Shown in pieces: positions 5,253-10,878 of a DNA stretch of 11,048 nucleotides (positions are counted from its first letter, which is position 1; every line of letters starts with the position of its first letter). The stretch covers positions 1-11,048 of the forward strand of contig JBNJCV010000057.1 in NCBI GenBank assembly GCA_051744245.1, read 5' to 3'. The DNA is from M55B165 sp051744245 (GTDB taxonomy: Bacteria > Actinomycetota > Humimicrobiia > Humimicrobiales > Humimicrobiaceae). The position numbers were made by a program, and so were the translations under genes. The notes under the pieces were generated by a model. That model saw only the letters and a program-made list of their open reading frames with translations, was not told the DNA's origin and did no database searches.

Positions 5253-6605
5253 ATGGATTCAATAATAAAGAAAATCATGGATTTCAAAAAAGCAGACATA
5301 CCGACCTGTGAACCTTACCTTATGATGGGAGGCGGAACACCAGGGGTAAATTTAGTTAGAGGGGAAAATATATATGTATATGATATAGAAGGAAGGAAAT
5401 ATCTGGACTGTACTTCCCAGTCCTGGGCTCTTCATCTTGGTTATTCCCATCCTGAAATAAACCAGGCTGTAAAAGAGCAAATGGAGCTATCAAACCATTT
5501 CCATACTGGCTTTTTTACTGTACCCCGTTATCTTTTGGCTAAAAAGATAGCAGAAATATTTCCTAAAAAAATGAATAGAGTCCTTTTTACCATTGGAGGC
5601 GGTGTATCTATTGAAGCAGCATTAAAGATTGCCATTATAAACAGGCCTGAAGCCCACAATTTTATATCCCTTTATGGCGGTTATCATGGTACCTCTTTTA
5701 TGACTACGGGCGCATCACATACAGGCACACAGGCTACCGGCAAGTACCATGGCGGGGCAACCCTGGCCCATTTTTCACAAAATTTTATAAGGGTGCCTGC
5801 CCCTTATTATTACCGTCCTTATTTTGAAGTATGCAAAAAAGGTGATAAAGCGGAAGTAGACAGGAGGTGCCTGCATGAGTTAGAGATGCAAATAAAGTAT
5901 GGATCAACAGGACCTGTTTGTGCCCTGGTTATGGAACCGCTGCAGGCAAGCGGGGGACAGATAATATTTTCAAAAAACTACCTCCAGGGTGTGAGGGATA
6001 TATGCTACAAGCACAATATTATCCTTATATGGGATTGCATACAGACTGCCTTTGGTAGGCTGGGTGAATGGAGTGCTGCCAATTACTATGGGATAACCCC
6101 GGATGTAATGGTGCTTGGAAAATCAATGGGCTCAGGATATCCCATAAATGCCGTAGTTATTTCCGACGATATTGAGGGCGTTAAAATGGATGGCATAGAT
6201 CTTCACACCTTTGGCAATAACCAGGTTTCCCAGGTAGCGGCATTAAAGCAGATAGAGATTATGGAGAGGGATAATGTGTTAGGCAATGTGAAAGCCGTTG
6301 GCGGCTATCTAAAAGATGAGCTTATAAAACTTCAAGAGAACTGGCCGCAGATGGGGGATGTAAGGGCTATAGGGTTCCATATCGGCATTGAATTTGTAAA
6401 AGACCCTGAAACCAGAGAGCCAGACTATGAGGGGTGTACTAGCATGAGAAAGGCAGGGTTTTCTAATGGCATAATCTTTGGGGCAGGGGGCACGGGCGAA
6501 GGAAAAGCAGTGCTTAAGATAAAGCCGCCCCTTATAACCACAAAGGCCCAGGCAGATGAAATAGTTGAAAGATATACTAGGGCTTTAGAAGAAGTTTTTG
6601 GATAA
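5253..6605 (+). CDS. Class III PLP-dependent aminotransferase
   Basis: Fold-type I, class III (omega) aminotransferase of 450 aa, full length, cytoplasmic. Lys290 in VLGKSMGSGYP (287-297) is the PLP Schiff-base lysine. Asp261 in WDCIQTAFGRLGEW (260-273) contacts the PLP ring nitrogen. Tyr-Gly-Gly-Tyr-His-Gly at 141-146 stacks on the cofactor, and HTFGNN at 318-323 gives the phosphate-binding Thr of the other subunit. Several motifs are off consensus: DCIQTA instead of DEVQTG, and GGGVSIEAALK (115-125) where SGTEANEAALK is typical. VRAIGFHIGIEFVKDPETREP (370-390) is normal for the class. The family handles omega-amino acids, diamines, dialkylglycine or amino-sugar precursors; the substrate here is unknown. 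AGGGG at 5244-5248 precedes the ATG. Read with the DeoR regulator 32 bases downstream. Confidence 0.9.
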   Translation: MDSIIKKIMDFKKADIPTCEPYLMMGGGTPGVNLVRGENIYVYDIEGRKYLDCTSQSWALHLGYSHPEINQAVKEQMELSNHFHTGFFTVPRYLLAKKIAEIFPKKMNRVLFTIGGGVSIEAALKIAIINRPEAHNFISLYGGYHGTSFMTTGASHTGTQATGKYHGGATLAHFSQNFIRVPAPYYYRPYFEVCKKGDKAEVDRRCLHELEMQIKYGSTGPVCALVMEPLQASGGQIIFSKNYLQGVRDICYKHNIILIWDCIQTAFGRLGEWSAANYYGITPDVMVLGKSMGSGYPINAVVISDDIEGVKMDGIDLHTFGNNQVSQVAALKQIEIMERDNVLGNVKAVGGYLKDELIKLQENWPQMGDVRAIGFHIGIEFVKDPETREPDYEGCTSMRKAGFSNGIIFGAGGTGEGKAVLKIKPPLITTKAQADEIVERYTRALEEVFG

Positions 6606-6625
6606 ATATCTAAAAGTTTGCAGAC

Positions 6626-6632
6626 AAGGAGG
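6626..6632 (+). promoter_or_regulatory. Strong ribosome-binding site deciding the GTG start of the DeoR gene
   Basis: AAGGAGG lies 5 bases before GTG 6638, which makes this the start; the nearest in-frame ATG, at Met9, has no such site. Confidence 0.75.
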
Positions 6633-6637
6633 CAGCC

Positions 6638-7414
6638 GTGAGACTTCCGGAAAAAAGAATAATGGAGATGAAGAAATTAATAAGGCTTGAAAAAATGGTA
6701 AGCGTAGAATACTTGAGCAAGCATTTTGGTATTTCTTCCATCACCATAAGGAGGGATCTTGCCCGGCTTGAAAAGGAAGGCTTCCTGTCTAAAGTGCACG
6801 GCGGTGCAATATATAAAGGGGAGCTTGCCCCTGAACCTGTATTTAGTGAACAGATAAAGATCCATACCAGTGAAAAAAATGCTATAGCCAAAAAAGCAGC
6901 TAAAAGGATAAAAGATGGGGACGCAATAATAATTGAATCTGGTACTACCTGCCTAGCAATGATTGGTTATCTAGGAGCTTACAAAAATCTTAAAATATCT
7001 ACCGCAGGCATACCTTTGGCCAATGAGCTGTGGAAGTTATATGCCCAAAGGAAGGATTTTGAAGTAAGCGTGTGCGGGGGAATTATCAGGACAGGTTCTG
7101 ATGTATATGTGGGTCCCCATGCAGTAGATTTTTTTAAGAATATAAATGTGGATAAGGCTTTTATAAGTGCAGTCGCGGTATCTGTCAACAAGGGCATATC
7201 CAGTGCTACCCAATATGATTCTGAACTGATAAGATCTATAATCCGAAGCTCAAGGGAGACCTATCTTCTATGCGACAGTTCAAAGTTTGGCCGTTATTCC
7301 TATATAAATGTAGCTGGTCTTGACAAGGTGGATGAGATTATCACGGATAAGGGTCTGGACCCGGATACAGCAAGAGAGATAGATGACATGGGAACTAAAA
7401 TTACTTTAGTGTAG
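6638..7414 (+). CDS. DeoR/GlpR-family transcriptional regulator
   Basis: DNA-binding repressor of 258 aa, the usual family length. The N-terminal DeoR helix-turn-helix spans about 4-58, with VSVEYLSKHFGISSITIRRDLARLEKEG at 21-48 and the family signature SKVHGGA at 51-57. The C-terminal sensor domain of the DeoRC/isomerase-like fold has GDAIIIESGTTCLAMIGYL (94-112), which cradles a phosphate of the effector, then STAGIPLANEL (121-131), CGGIIRTGSDVYVG (146-159) and LLCDSSKFG (210-218). DeoR regulators usually respond to phosphorylated sugars or related intermediates. It is the last gene of the unit starting at 5184, so autoregulation and control of the aminotransferase are likely, by inference. 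This could point to a sugar-derived amino substrate for the aminotransferase. Confidence 0.9.
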   Translation: MRLPEKRIMEMKKLIRLEKMVSVEYLSKHFGISSITIRRDLARLEKEGFLSKVHGGAIYKGELAPEPVFSEQIKIHTSEKNAIAKKAAKRIKDGDAIIIESGTTCLAMIGYLGAYKNLKISTAGIPLANELWKLYAQRKDFEVSVCGGIIRTGSDVYVGPHAVDFFKNINVDKAFISAVAVSVNKGISSATQYDSELIRSIIRSSRETYLLCDSSKFGRYSYINVAGLDKVDEIITDKGLDPDTAREIDDMGTKITLV

Positions 7415-7482
7415 CAATTTGTCAAGGTTACCTCCATTGCTATGGCAAGTACTGGAAATACTAATTACCCAATGCCCAGTTA

Positions 7483-7518
7483 AATATGCTTTGGGTTTTA
7501 TAAGCATATTGCTTTTTG
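7483..7518 (+). terminator. Intrinsic terminator of the aminotransferase-DeoR operon
   Basis: AATATGCTT (7483-7491) and AAGCATATT (7502-7510) form a perfect 9-base stem with a 10-base loop, followed by GC and a run of five T (7513-7517). The stem is A+T-rich, but stem and T run together fit an intrinsic terminator on the plus strand. Confidence 0.65.
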
Positions 7519-7534
7519 TGGCTTAGCTAGGATA

Positions 7535-7564
7535 AAGAATAATATATTAAATTTTTTTATTCTT
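7535..7564 (-). terminator. Weak A+T-rich hairpin at the 3' end of the broken secreted-protein gene
   Basis: AAGAATAA (7535-7542) and TTATTCTT (7557-7564) form a perfect 8-base stem with a 14-base loop, overlapping the stop codon of the minus-strand gene. It has almost no G+C and no T run after it on the minus strand, so terminator function is doubtful. Confidence 0.3.
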
Positions 7565-8126
7565 CAGAGAGAAATTCTAGGTCCAGAAACACAGAAGAAG
7601 GATGAAACTGGTAAAAATCTCCAATACTGTCATTATTTGTGGTGCTATTTAAGCCGATTTTTATCTGGAAATCAGGATGGCCTGTATTTATTATAGTTTC
7701 GAGCGCTTCAATTAGGGTAGTTGAGGAAACTTCTAATGGGCTCAGGAACTCGGAGATATTCACGGTAAAAATCCGCCTTCCGCCAACAGCAAAATCTACC
7801 GGGTCTAGACTCGAACCATAATTATATTCTTTAAAATCAACTACGCTAGAAAAGTTTTCGGGATTGCCTGCTTTATTTATATGGGTATAGCGGAGTACTG
7901 CATTTCTTAATTCGATGCTGCTTATATCCTCAAAATAGGAAAGATCAAAAGTTAAATATCCCTTAATCTGTTTATTGTTATCCCAGTCTCCGACCATGAC
8001 AATACCAGCCCTTGTTTCTGTATCCTTTATAATATAACCGCTAAGATCACTGTCAGCCTCAATGGAAAGGCTTATGCTTTCAACAACTTCTGCAAAATCT
8101 ACGTCTTCTTCATCTTCAATTGGCAT
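7557..8126 (-). CDS. Surviving C-terminal open frame of the interrupted secreted protein
   Basis: The longest uninterrupted frame with a normal start (189 aa) in the broken gene. It begins at an internal Met with no ribosome-binding site, inside the last strand of the Ig-like domain (IGIALMPIEDEEDVDF), so this ATG is probably not a true start. Residues about 10-189 cover the putative DNRLRE-like beta-sandwich, with alternating hydrophobic strands such as IKGYLTFDLSYF, IELRNAVLRYTHI, RRIFTVNISEFL and VFLDLEFL. It has no signal peptide of its own. Its strand is the opposite of the DeoR operon and it meets that operon tail-to-tail. Confidence 0.5.
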   Translation of the reverse strand: MPIEDEEDVDFAEVVESISLSIEADSDLSGYIIKDTETRAGIVMVGDWDNNKQIKGYLTFDLSYFEDISSIELRNAVLRYTHINKAGNPENFSSVVDFKEYNYGSSLDPVDFAVGGRRIFTVNISEFLSPLEVSSTTLIEALETIINTGHPDFQIKIGLNSTTNNDSIGDFYQFHPSSVFLDLEFLSEE

Positions 8127-8679
8127 TAGCGCAATACCAATGGTAAAAGTATCTTCTCCACCGGCACTGTCATTTACGGTTACAACAATTTCTGCACCCA
8201 GGAGTGTAACAGAACCTTCTACATTTTCAGGGGATAGCCATGATAATGCTATGCTGTCATTGGTAATCCTGTTTGTGTCAGCTATTGCACCATGGCTGGG
8301 GCAATGTTAAATACCATTTCATCACCGTCAGGGTCTTCGGCAATTATGGTAAAAACATGGTTATCCTCTTCATACCTAGCAGGCAGTAATTCTGCACCCA
8401 GTAGTCCGGTTACATCATCATCTTCGTAATGCACAGAAATAATCTCTGGTGGATGGTTATCGTCTGCGCTTTCCCCGGTTCCACTGGTCTGTTCAGCCCC
8501 AGCTCCATTATCTTCATCCGCAACTTCTTCCTCTTCTTGCCCTGTTTCAGTGCTGCTGGTTTCCTCCCCATCGGATGTTTCTTCTTCGCCGAGGGTTGCT
8601 GATATTCCATATAAGTTACAGGTTGCAGATACAGAAAAAAGAAATATGGCAATCAGTGTTAAAAGGATAATATATTGTT

Positions 8680-8690
8680 CCCCCTTTTTT
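8680..8690 (-). repeat. A6G5 homopolymer run in the third to sixth codons, possible slippage tract
   Basis: On the minus strand, six A and five G directly follow ATG 8693. As given, the frame runs only about 25 codons to a TAA. Loss of one base, or gain of two, gives a complete signal peptide and long coding frame. Such runs are prone to slipped-strand mispairing and to base-calling error. Confidence 0.55.
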
Positions 8691-8693
8691 CAT

Positions 8694-9113
8694 AAACGCC
8701 TCTCCTATTATTGAATTATTTAAAAATCTAACTTTAAGCCAGTTATGCTATTGGAATTTTGATTTAATGTCTTTTCAAGGTGGCATATAAAAATTGGTAA
8801 CCCAGAACTGTTTTTATGCCAAATGCGTACTTTGGGCTCAGGTGCTAATAAAAAATCAAATTTCAAGTTAATTAGAATAGAATAAAGACGTTTTTTAATT
8901 TTTCCTGCCTTTACTTTAATAATATTGGTTCATACTTAAAGGATTCTTTTTAAAACCAGGCTTACAAGATTGTAGTTTATGAAGCTTTTATACTTTAATA
9001 CGAATTAGAAATAAATTATTTACTGGATGATATATTGTTGCTGCTGATAGCAATAGATATATAGGCAATTATTTATTGAAATTTATAGGTTAAGAAAAAG
9101 TAAATGTCGGGCT
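8694..9113. other. Long intergenic region without a coding frame
   Basis: A+T-rich sequence between the broken secreted-protein gene and the RHH antitoxin. It holds the ribosome site of the minus-strand gene (within 8701-8706), the hairpin at 8781-8821 and a small dyad TTGCT-N6-AGCAA at 9038-9053. I see no convincing promoter for the minus-strand gene, no RNA gene and no conserved riboswitch pattern. Confidence 0.5.
8781..8821. repeat. Long imperfect inverted repeat in the leader region of the secreted-protein gene
   Basis: TGGCATATAAAAA (8781-8793) and TTTTTATGCCA (8811-8821) are inverse complements except for a two-base bulge (TA), around a 17-base loop. There is no T run after either arm, so it does not look like a terminator. 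It may be a structured leader about 90-130 bases before the minus-strand ATG, a regulator site or a relic of a small mobile element. Confidence 0.45.
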
Positions 9114-9142
9114 TTGTTTTATTTTTTAGAACAATATATATA
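9114..9142 (+). promoter_or_regulatory. Possible promoter of the RHH antitoxin gene
   Basis: TTGTTT at 9114-9119 and TATATA at 9137-9142 are spaced by 17 bases. The start would be near 9149, about 32 bases before ATG 9181. Weak -35 and a run of alternating TA make this tentative. Confidence 0.35.
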
Positions 9143-9180
9143 TGTTATTTATATCGGCAAGAGAGATGAGGTATATAAAA

Positions 9181-9405
9181 ATGGCAATAGTATCAGTAAG
9201 GTTTAATGATAAGGAAACAAAAATACTGAAAATATTAAAAAAATACTATAATTGTGATTATTCAAGTCTACTTAAGAGGTCATTGCGGGGCCTTTATGAA
9301 GAAATCAAAGACAAAGAAATAATTGAAGAGTTTGAAGAAAAAGAGAAATCATCTAAGGCTAATTTTGTAAAAATAGAAGATATTATATCAGAAAATTACA
9401 AATAG
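9181..9405 (+). CDS. Ribbon-helix-helix antitoxin-like protein (RelB/DUF6290 type), apparently solitary
   Basis: A 74-residue DNA-binding protein. MAIVSVRFNDKE at residues 1-12 is the beta-strand of a MetJ/Arc-type ribbon-helix-helix, with helices at about 10-21 (KETKILKILKKY) and 28-41 (SSLLKRSLRGLYEE). A charged coiled region (42-57) and a short tail (58-74, VKIEDIISENYK) would bind a partner toxin. This pattern is typical of RelB-like antitoxins paired with RelE/ParE toxins. No toxin frame follows: after the stop come a 20-base repeat and the vapB promoter. It may be an orphan remnant, a trans-acting antitoxin or a stand-alone regulator. I chose ATG 9181, since MAIVSVRF is the usual family start; in-frame ATGs at 9142 and 9166 would add 13 or 5 residues. 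Confidence 0.75.
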   Translation: MAIVSVRFNDKETKILKILKKYYNCDYSSLLKRSLRGLYEEIKDKEIIEEFEEKEKSSKANFVKIEDIISENYK

Positions 9406-9409
9406 CATT

Positions 9410-9429
9410 TTTGGCTGCCCCAGGTAGTG
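9410..9429 (+). repeat. 20-base direct repeat, copy 1
   Basis: TTTGGCTGCCCCAGGTAGTG begins 5 bases after the RHH antitoxin stop and is identical to the copy at 10162-10181. Weaker similarity continues for some 15-30 bases. The G+C content is visibly higher than that of its surroundings. Confidence 0.85.
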
Positions 9430-9495
9430 AAATTTCGAACCATTTCCTGAGTGAATTAACCAAAATAAAGGAAATATCAAATCTGTAATTTGTAT

Positions 9496-9509
9496 GATGA
9501 AATTTCATC
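9496..9509. promoter_or_regulatory. Perfect 14-base palindrome upstream of the vapBC promoter
   Basis: GATGAAATTTCATC is fully self-complementary and ends 10 bases before the -35 of vapBC. It may be an operator for VapBC or for another regulator. Confidence 0.45.
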
Positions 9510-9519
9510 GTTAGACATA

Positions 9520-9548
9520 TTGACATACTATTAAACAATCGATATATT
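9520..9548 (+). promoter_or_regulatory. vapBC promoter
   Basis: A perfect TTGACA at 9520-9525 and TATATT at 9543-9548 are separated by 17 bases. The start would be near 9555, leaving about 19 bases before ATG 9574. Confidence 0.65.
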
Positions 9549-9563
9549 ATTTGTAAAATATAT
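9542..9563. promoter_or_regulatory. Inverted repeat over the vapBC -10 and start, possible VapBC operator
   Basis: ATATATT (9542-9548) and AATATAT (9557-9563) flank an 8-base spacer and overlap the -10 and start site. VapB antitoxins commonly repress their own promoter through such dyads. The sequence is pure A+T, so chance is not excluded. Confidence 0.4.
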
Positions 9564-9569
9564 GGAGGG
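9564..9569 (+). promoter_or_regulatory. Ribosome-binding site deciding the vapB start
   Basis: GGAGGG lies 4 bases before ATG 9574. The in-frame ATG at 9562 overlaps this site and so cannot use it. Confidence 0.65.
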
Positions 9570-9573
9570 TAAG

Positions 9574-9780
9574 ATGAAAACGATAACAGTCTCACCAAAA
9601 TACCAGGTAGTAATTCCTAAGGAGATCCGCGATGGATTAAAATTAAAACCAGGCCAAAAATTACAGGTGATTCAGGTAGGTGATAGGATAGAATATATAC
9701 CTTTAAAAGAAATTAAAAAGGCTAGAGGTTTTCTAAAAGGGATGGATACTACTATTATAAGAGAAGGGGACAGGATATGA
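9574..9780 (+). CDS. vapB: VapB antitoxin, AbrB/SpoVT-type swapped-hairpin protein
   Basis: A 68-residue antitoxin. The N-terminal AbrB-like swapped-hairpin DNA-binding domain covers about 1-45 (TITVSPKYQVVIPKEIRDGLKLKPGQKLQVIQVGDRIEYIPL), with the hallmark SPKYQVVIPKEIR at 7-19. The C-terminal tail, about 46-68 (EIKKARGFLKGMDTTIIREGDR), would thread into the VapC active-site groove; an Arg in such a tail often contacts the acidic catalytic cluster. The start is fixed by the ribosome site described at 9564-9569. The last codons overlap vapC by ATGA, which couples translation. VapB probably represses its own promoter together with VapC. Confidence 0.9.
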   Translation: MKTITVSPKYQVVIPKEIRDGLKLKPGQKLQVIQVGDRIEYIPLKEIKKARGFLKGMDTTIIREGDRI

Positions 9781-10148
9781 ATTTAGTAGATTCATCTGGT
9801 TGGTTAGAATACTTTACAGATAGCCATAATGCTGAATATTTTGCACCCATTATCGAAAATACCGAGGATCTTATTGTTTCAGTTATTAACCTGTATGAGG
9901 TATATAAGAAAATATTAGCAGGAAAAGATGAAAATTCTGCAATTCAAGCTATAGCTTTGATGCAACAGTCAAAAGTAATTGATTTAACTGAACCAATTGC
10001 AATTTTTGCAGCCAAGCTAAGTGCTGATCTTAAATTACCAATGGCAGATAGTCTTATATATGCTACAGCTAAAATGCACGACGCTATGGTTTGGACCCAA
10101 GATTCAGATTTTGAAAATCTAGAAGATGTTAAATACTTTCCAAAGTGA
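9777..10148 (+). CDS. vapC: VapC toxin, PIN-domain ribonuclease
   Basis: A PIN-domain Mg2+-dependent endoribonuclease of 123 aa, full length. The four acidic residues expected at the active site are visible: Asp5 (NLVDSSGWLEYF), Glu41 (INLYEVYKK), Asp91 (LPMADSLIYATA) and Asp109 within WTQDSDFE, with Asp111 also near. VapC toxins cut initiator tRNA or other RNAs and stop translation when VapB is degraded; the target here cannot be predicted. Start ATG overlaps the vapB stop by four bases. All catalytic residues are present, so the toxin is likely active. No terminator hairpin follows; a copy of the 20-base repeat lies 14 bases after the stop. Confidence 0.92.
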   Translation: MNLVDSSGWLEYFTDSHNAEYFAPIIENTEDLIVSVINLYEVYKKILAGKDENSAIQAIALMQQSKVIDLTEPIAIFAAKLSADLKLPMADSLIYATAKMHDAMVWTQDSDFENLEDVKYFPK

Positions 10149-10161
10149 TAATTCGTAGAGC

Positions 10162-10181
10162 TTTGGCTGCCCCAGGTAGTG
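10162..10181 (+). repeat. 20-base direct repeat, copy 2
   Basis: Identical to 9410-9429 and placed 14 bases after the vapC stop, so the two copies bracket the vapBC promoter and operon. In both places the repeat lies in the same reading phase relative to the gene before it. Confidence 0.85.
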
Positions 10182-10253
10182 GATTTTGGGCCAATTTATA
10201 AAGAAATTGATGAATTTTTATAATACTATAATTAAAAACTATAAATAGAATAC

Positions 10254-10541
10254 TCAAACAGCTTTGGGTATTTTATCAAGCTCACTTTCAATCTTTTCAG
10301 CTTCTTCTCTGAGGTCAAATTCATCCTGTATTCCCATCCAGAAGTCTGCTGAGTTTCCAAAATACCTGGATAGCCTTAAAGCTGTATCGGCCGTTATTCT
10401 GCGCTTCCCCTTAAGTATTTGAGATATGCGGCTAGCAGGCATACCTGTATCCTTTGATAACCTGTAGGCAGTAATCTTTAGTGGTTTTAGAAACTCTTCT
10501 AATAGTATTTCCCCTGGTGTTATATTTTTAATTTTCCTCAT
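10254..10541 (-). CDS. higA: HigA antitoxin, XRE-type helix-turn-helix
   Basis: A 95-residue HigA-family antitoxin. The conserved opening TPGEILLEEFLKPLKITAYRLSKDTGMP (8-35) is followed by the recognition helix ASRISQILKGKRRITADTALRLSRYFGNSADFWMGIQ (36-72), the characteristic HigA block in which NSADFWMGIQ is nearly invariant. The C-terminal segment 73-95 is charged. It neutralises HigB and represses the operon. AGGAGG at 10555-10550 lies 8 bases before ATG and overlaps the higB stop codon, so the antitoxin is coupled to the toxin. The toxin-first order is normal for higBA. Confidence 0.93.
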   Translation of the reverse strand: MRKIKNITPGEILLEEFLKPLKITAYRLSKDTGMPASRISQILKGKRRITADTALRLSRYFGNSADFWMGIQDEFDLREEAEKIESELDKIPKAV

Positions 10542-10553
10542 AATATTTTCCTC

Positions 10554-10835
10554 CTAATGATAATCGGTTATTTCTGCTGAACTTGCAACTCCATTTTCCC
10601 AATAAAAACAAATCCTCCACTGGTCACCTATTCTGATACTATATTGGCCTTCTCTGTTTCCTTCCAATTTTTTCAATTTATTTCGGGGAGGTATTCTTAA
10701 ATCCTTTAAATCTTTTGCCCTATTAATAATTATTAATTTCCTAAGTCCAATCCTTTGAATATCTGTCGGTAGTTTTTTTGAATACTCCTGTTTCCATATC
10801 TTTTTGGTTTCTTTATCCTTAAAAGAAATTATCAT
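10554..10835 (-). CDS. higB: HigB toxin, RelE-superfamily mRNA interferase
   Basis: A 93-residue HigB/RelE-fold toxin that would cleave mRNA in the ribosome. The diagnostic region is DLRIPPRNKLKKLEGNREGQYSIRIGDQWRICFYW (45-79), with basic residues Arg47, Arg51, Lys53, Lys56, Arg68 and Arg74 typical of the RNA-binding face, and the C-terminal EITDYH (88-93) carrying the conserved Asp-Tyr-His end. The N-terminus, SFKDKETKKIWKQ, matches the usual start. It has no Shine-Dalgarno site and its ATG lies 8 bases from the -10, so translation is probably leaderless or nearly so. The higA gene begins 12 bases after its stop. Confidence 0.92.
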   Translation of the reverse strand: MIISFKDKETKKIWKQEYSKKLPTDIQRIGLRKLIIINRAKDLKDLRIPPRNKLKKLEGNREGQYSIRIGDQWRICFYWENGVASSAEITDYH

Positions 10836-10878
10836 GACGTAAAATGCTAACGTATTACGTCAATAACGTCAAACGTTA
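10835..10878 (-). promoter_or_regulatory. higBA promoter with tandem TAACGT-N3-ACGTTA operators
   Basis: On the minus strand TTGACG (10872-10867) and TAGCAT (10849-10844) are 17 bases apart, with ATG 8 bases after the -10. Overlapping them are three dyads: TAACGT-CAA-ACGTTA, perfect, at 10864-10878; TAACGT-ATT-ACGTCA, one mismatch, at 10848-10862; and a degenerate third, TGACGT-AAA-ATGCTA, at 10835-10849. The likely ligand is the HigBA complex, since HigA binds dyads in its own promoter. Confidence 0.6.

Larger units (their letters stand above)
7557..8693 (-). pseudogene. Interrupted gene for a secreted protein with Ig/cadherin-like and DNRLRE-like domains
   Basis: Reading the minus strand with two frame changes restores one continuous protein of about 378 residues. 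ATG at 8693 follows AGGAG with good spacing. Correcting one base in the A6G5 run (8690-8680) yields MKKGEQYIILLTLIAIFLF..., a clear signal peptide with cleavage likely after VSA (about residue 23). An acidic Thr/Ser-rich linker follows (about 35-78), then an Ig/cadherin-like domain (about 80-190; AEDPDGDEMVFNI and VTVNDSAGGEDTFTIGI), and a C-terminal beta-sandwich (about 200-378; GYLTFDLSYFEDISSIELRNAVLRYTH) resembling DNRLRE domains. The middle frame meets TAG at 8284-8282; the second change lies close before it, near a C4 run (8301-8298). The two changes are opposite in sign, so start and end share a frame. Likely an extracellular structural or adhesive protein. Pseudogene, phase-variable gene and sequence error all remain possible. 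Confidence 0.7.

Noticed and set aside
8281..8301. Programmed ribosomal frameshift in the secreted-protein gene
   Set aside because: No convincing heptameric slippery site is seen at the junction, and a second frame change near the start codon would also be needed; decay, phase variation or sequence error is simpler.
7639..8310. Plus-strand frames opposite the secreted-protein gene
   Set aside because: Low-complexity Ser/Thr-rich translations, explained as the reverse of an acidic coding sequence.
8410..8652. Minus-strand frame of 80 codons in the interrupted gene
   Set aside because: It is in the third phase. The neighbouring phase gives the signal peptide, linker and Ig-like domain that join the C-terminal part, so this frame is a shadow.
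9406..10190. Integron-type cassette with attC sites around vapBC
   Set aside because: The repeat has no inverted core-site pair of the GTTRRRY type and no integrase is present; direct repeats alone do not support an integron.
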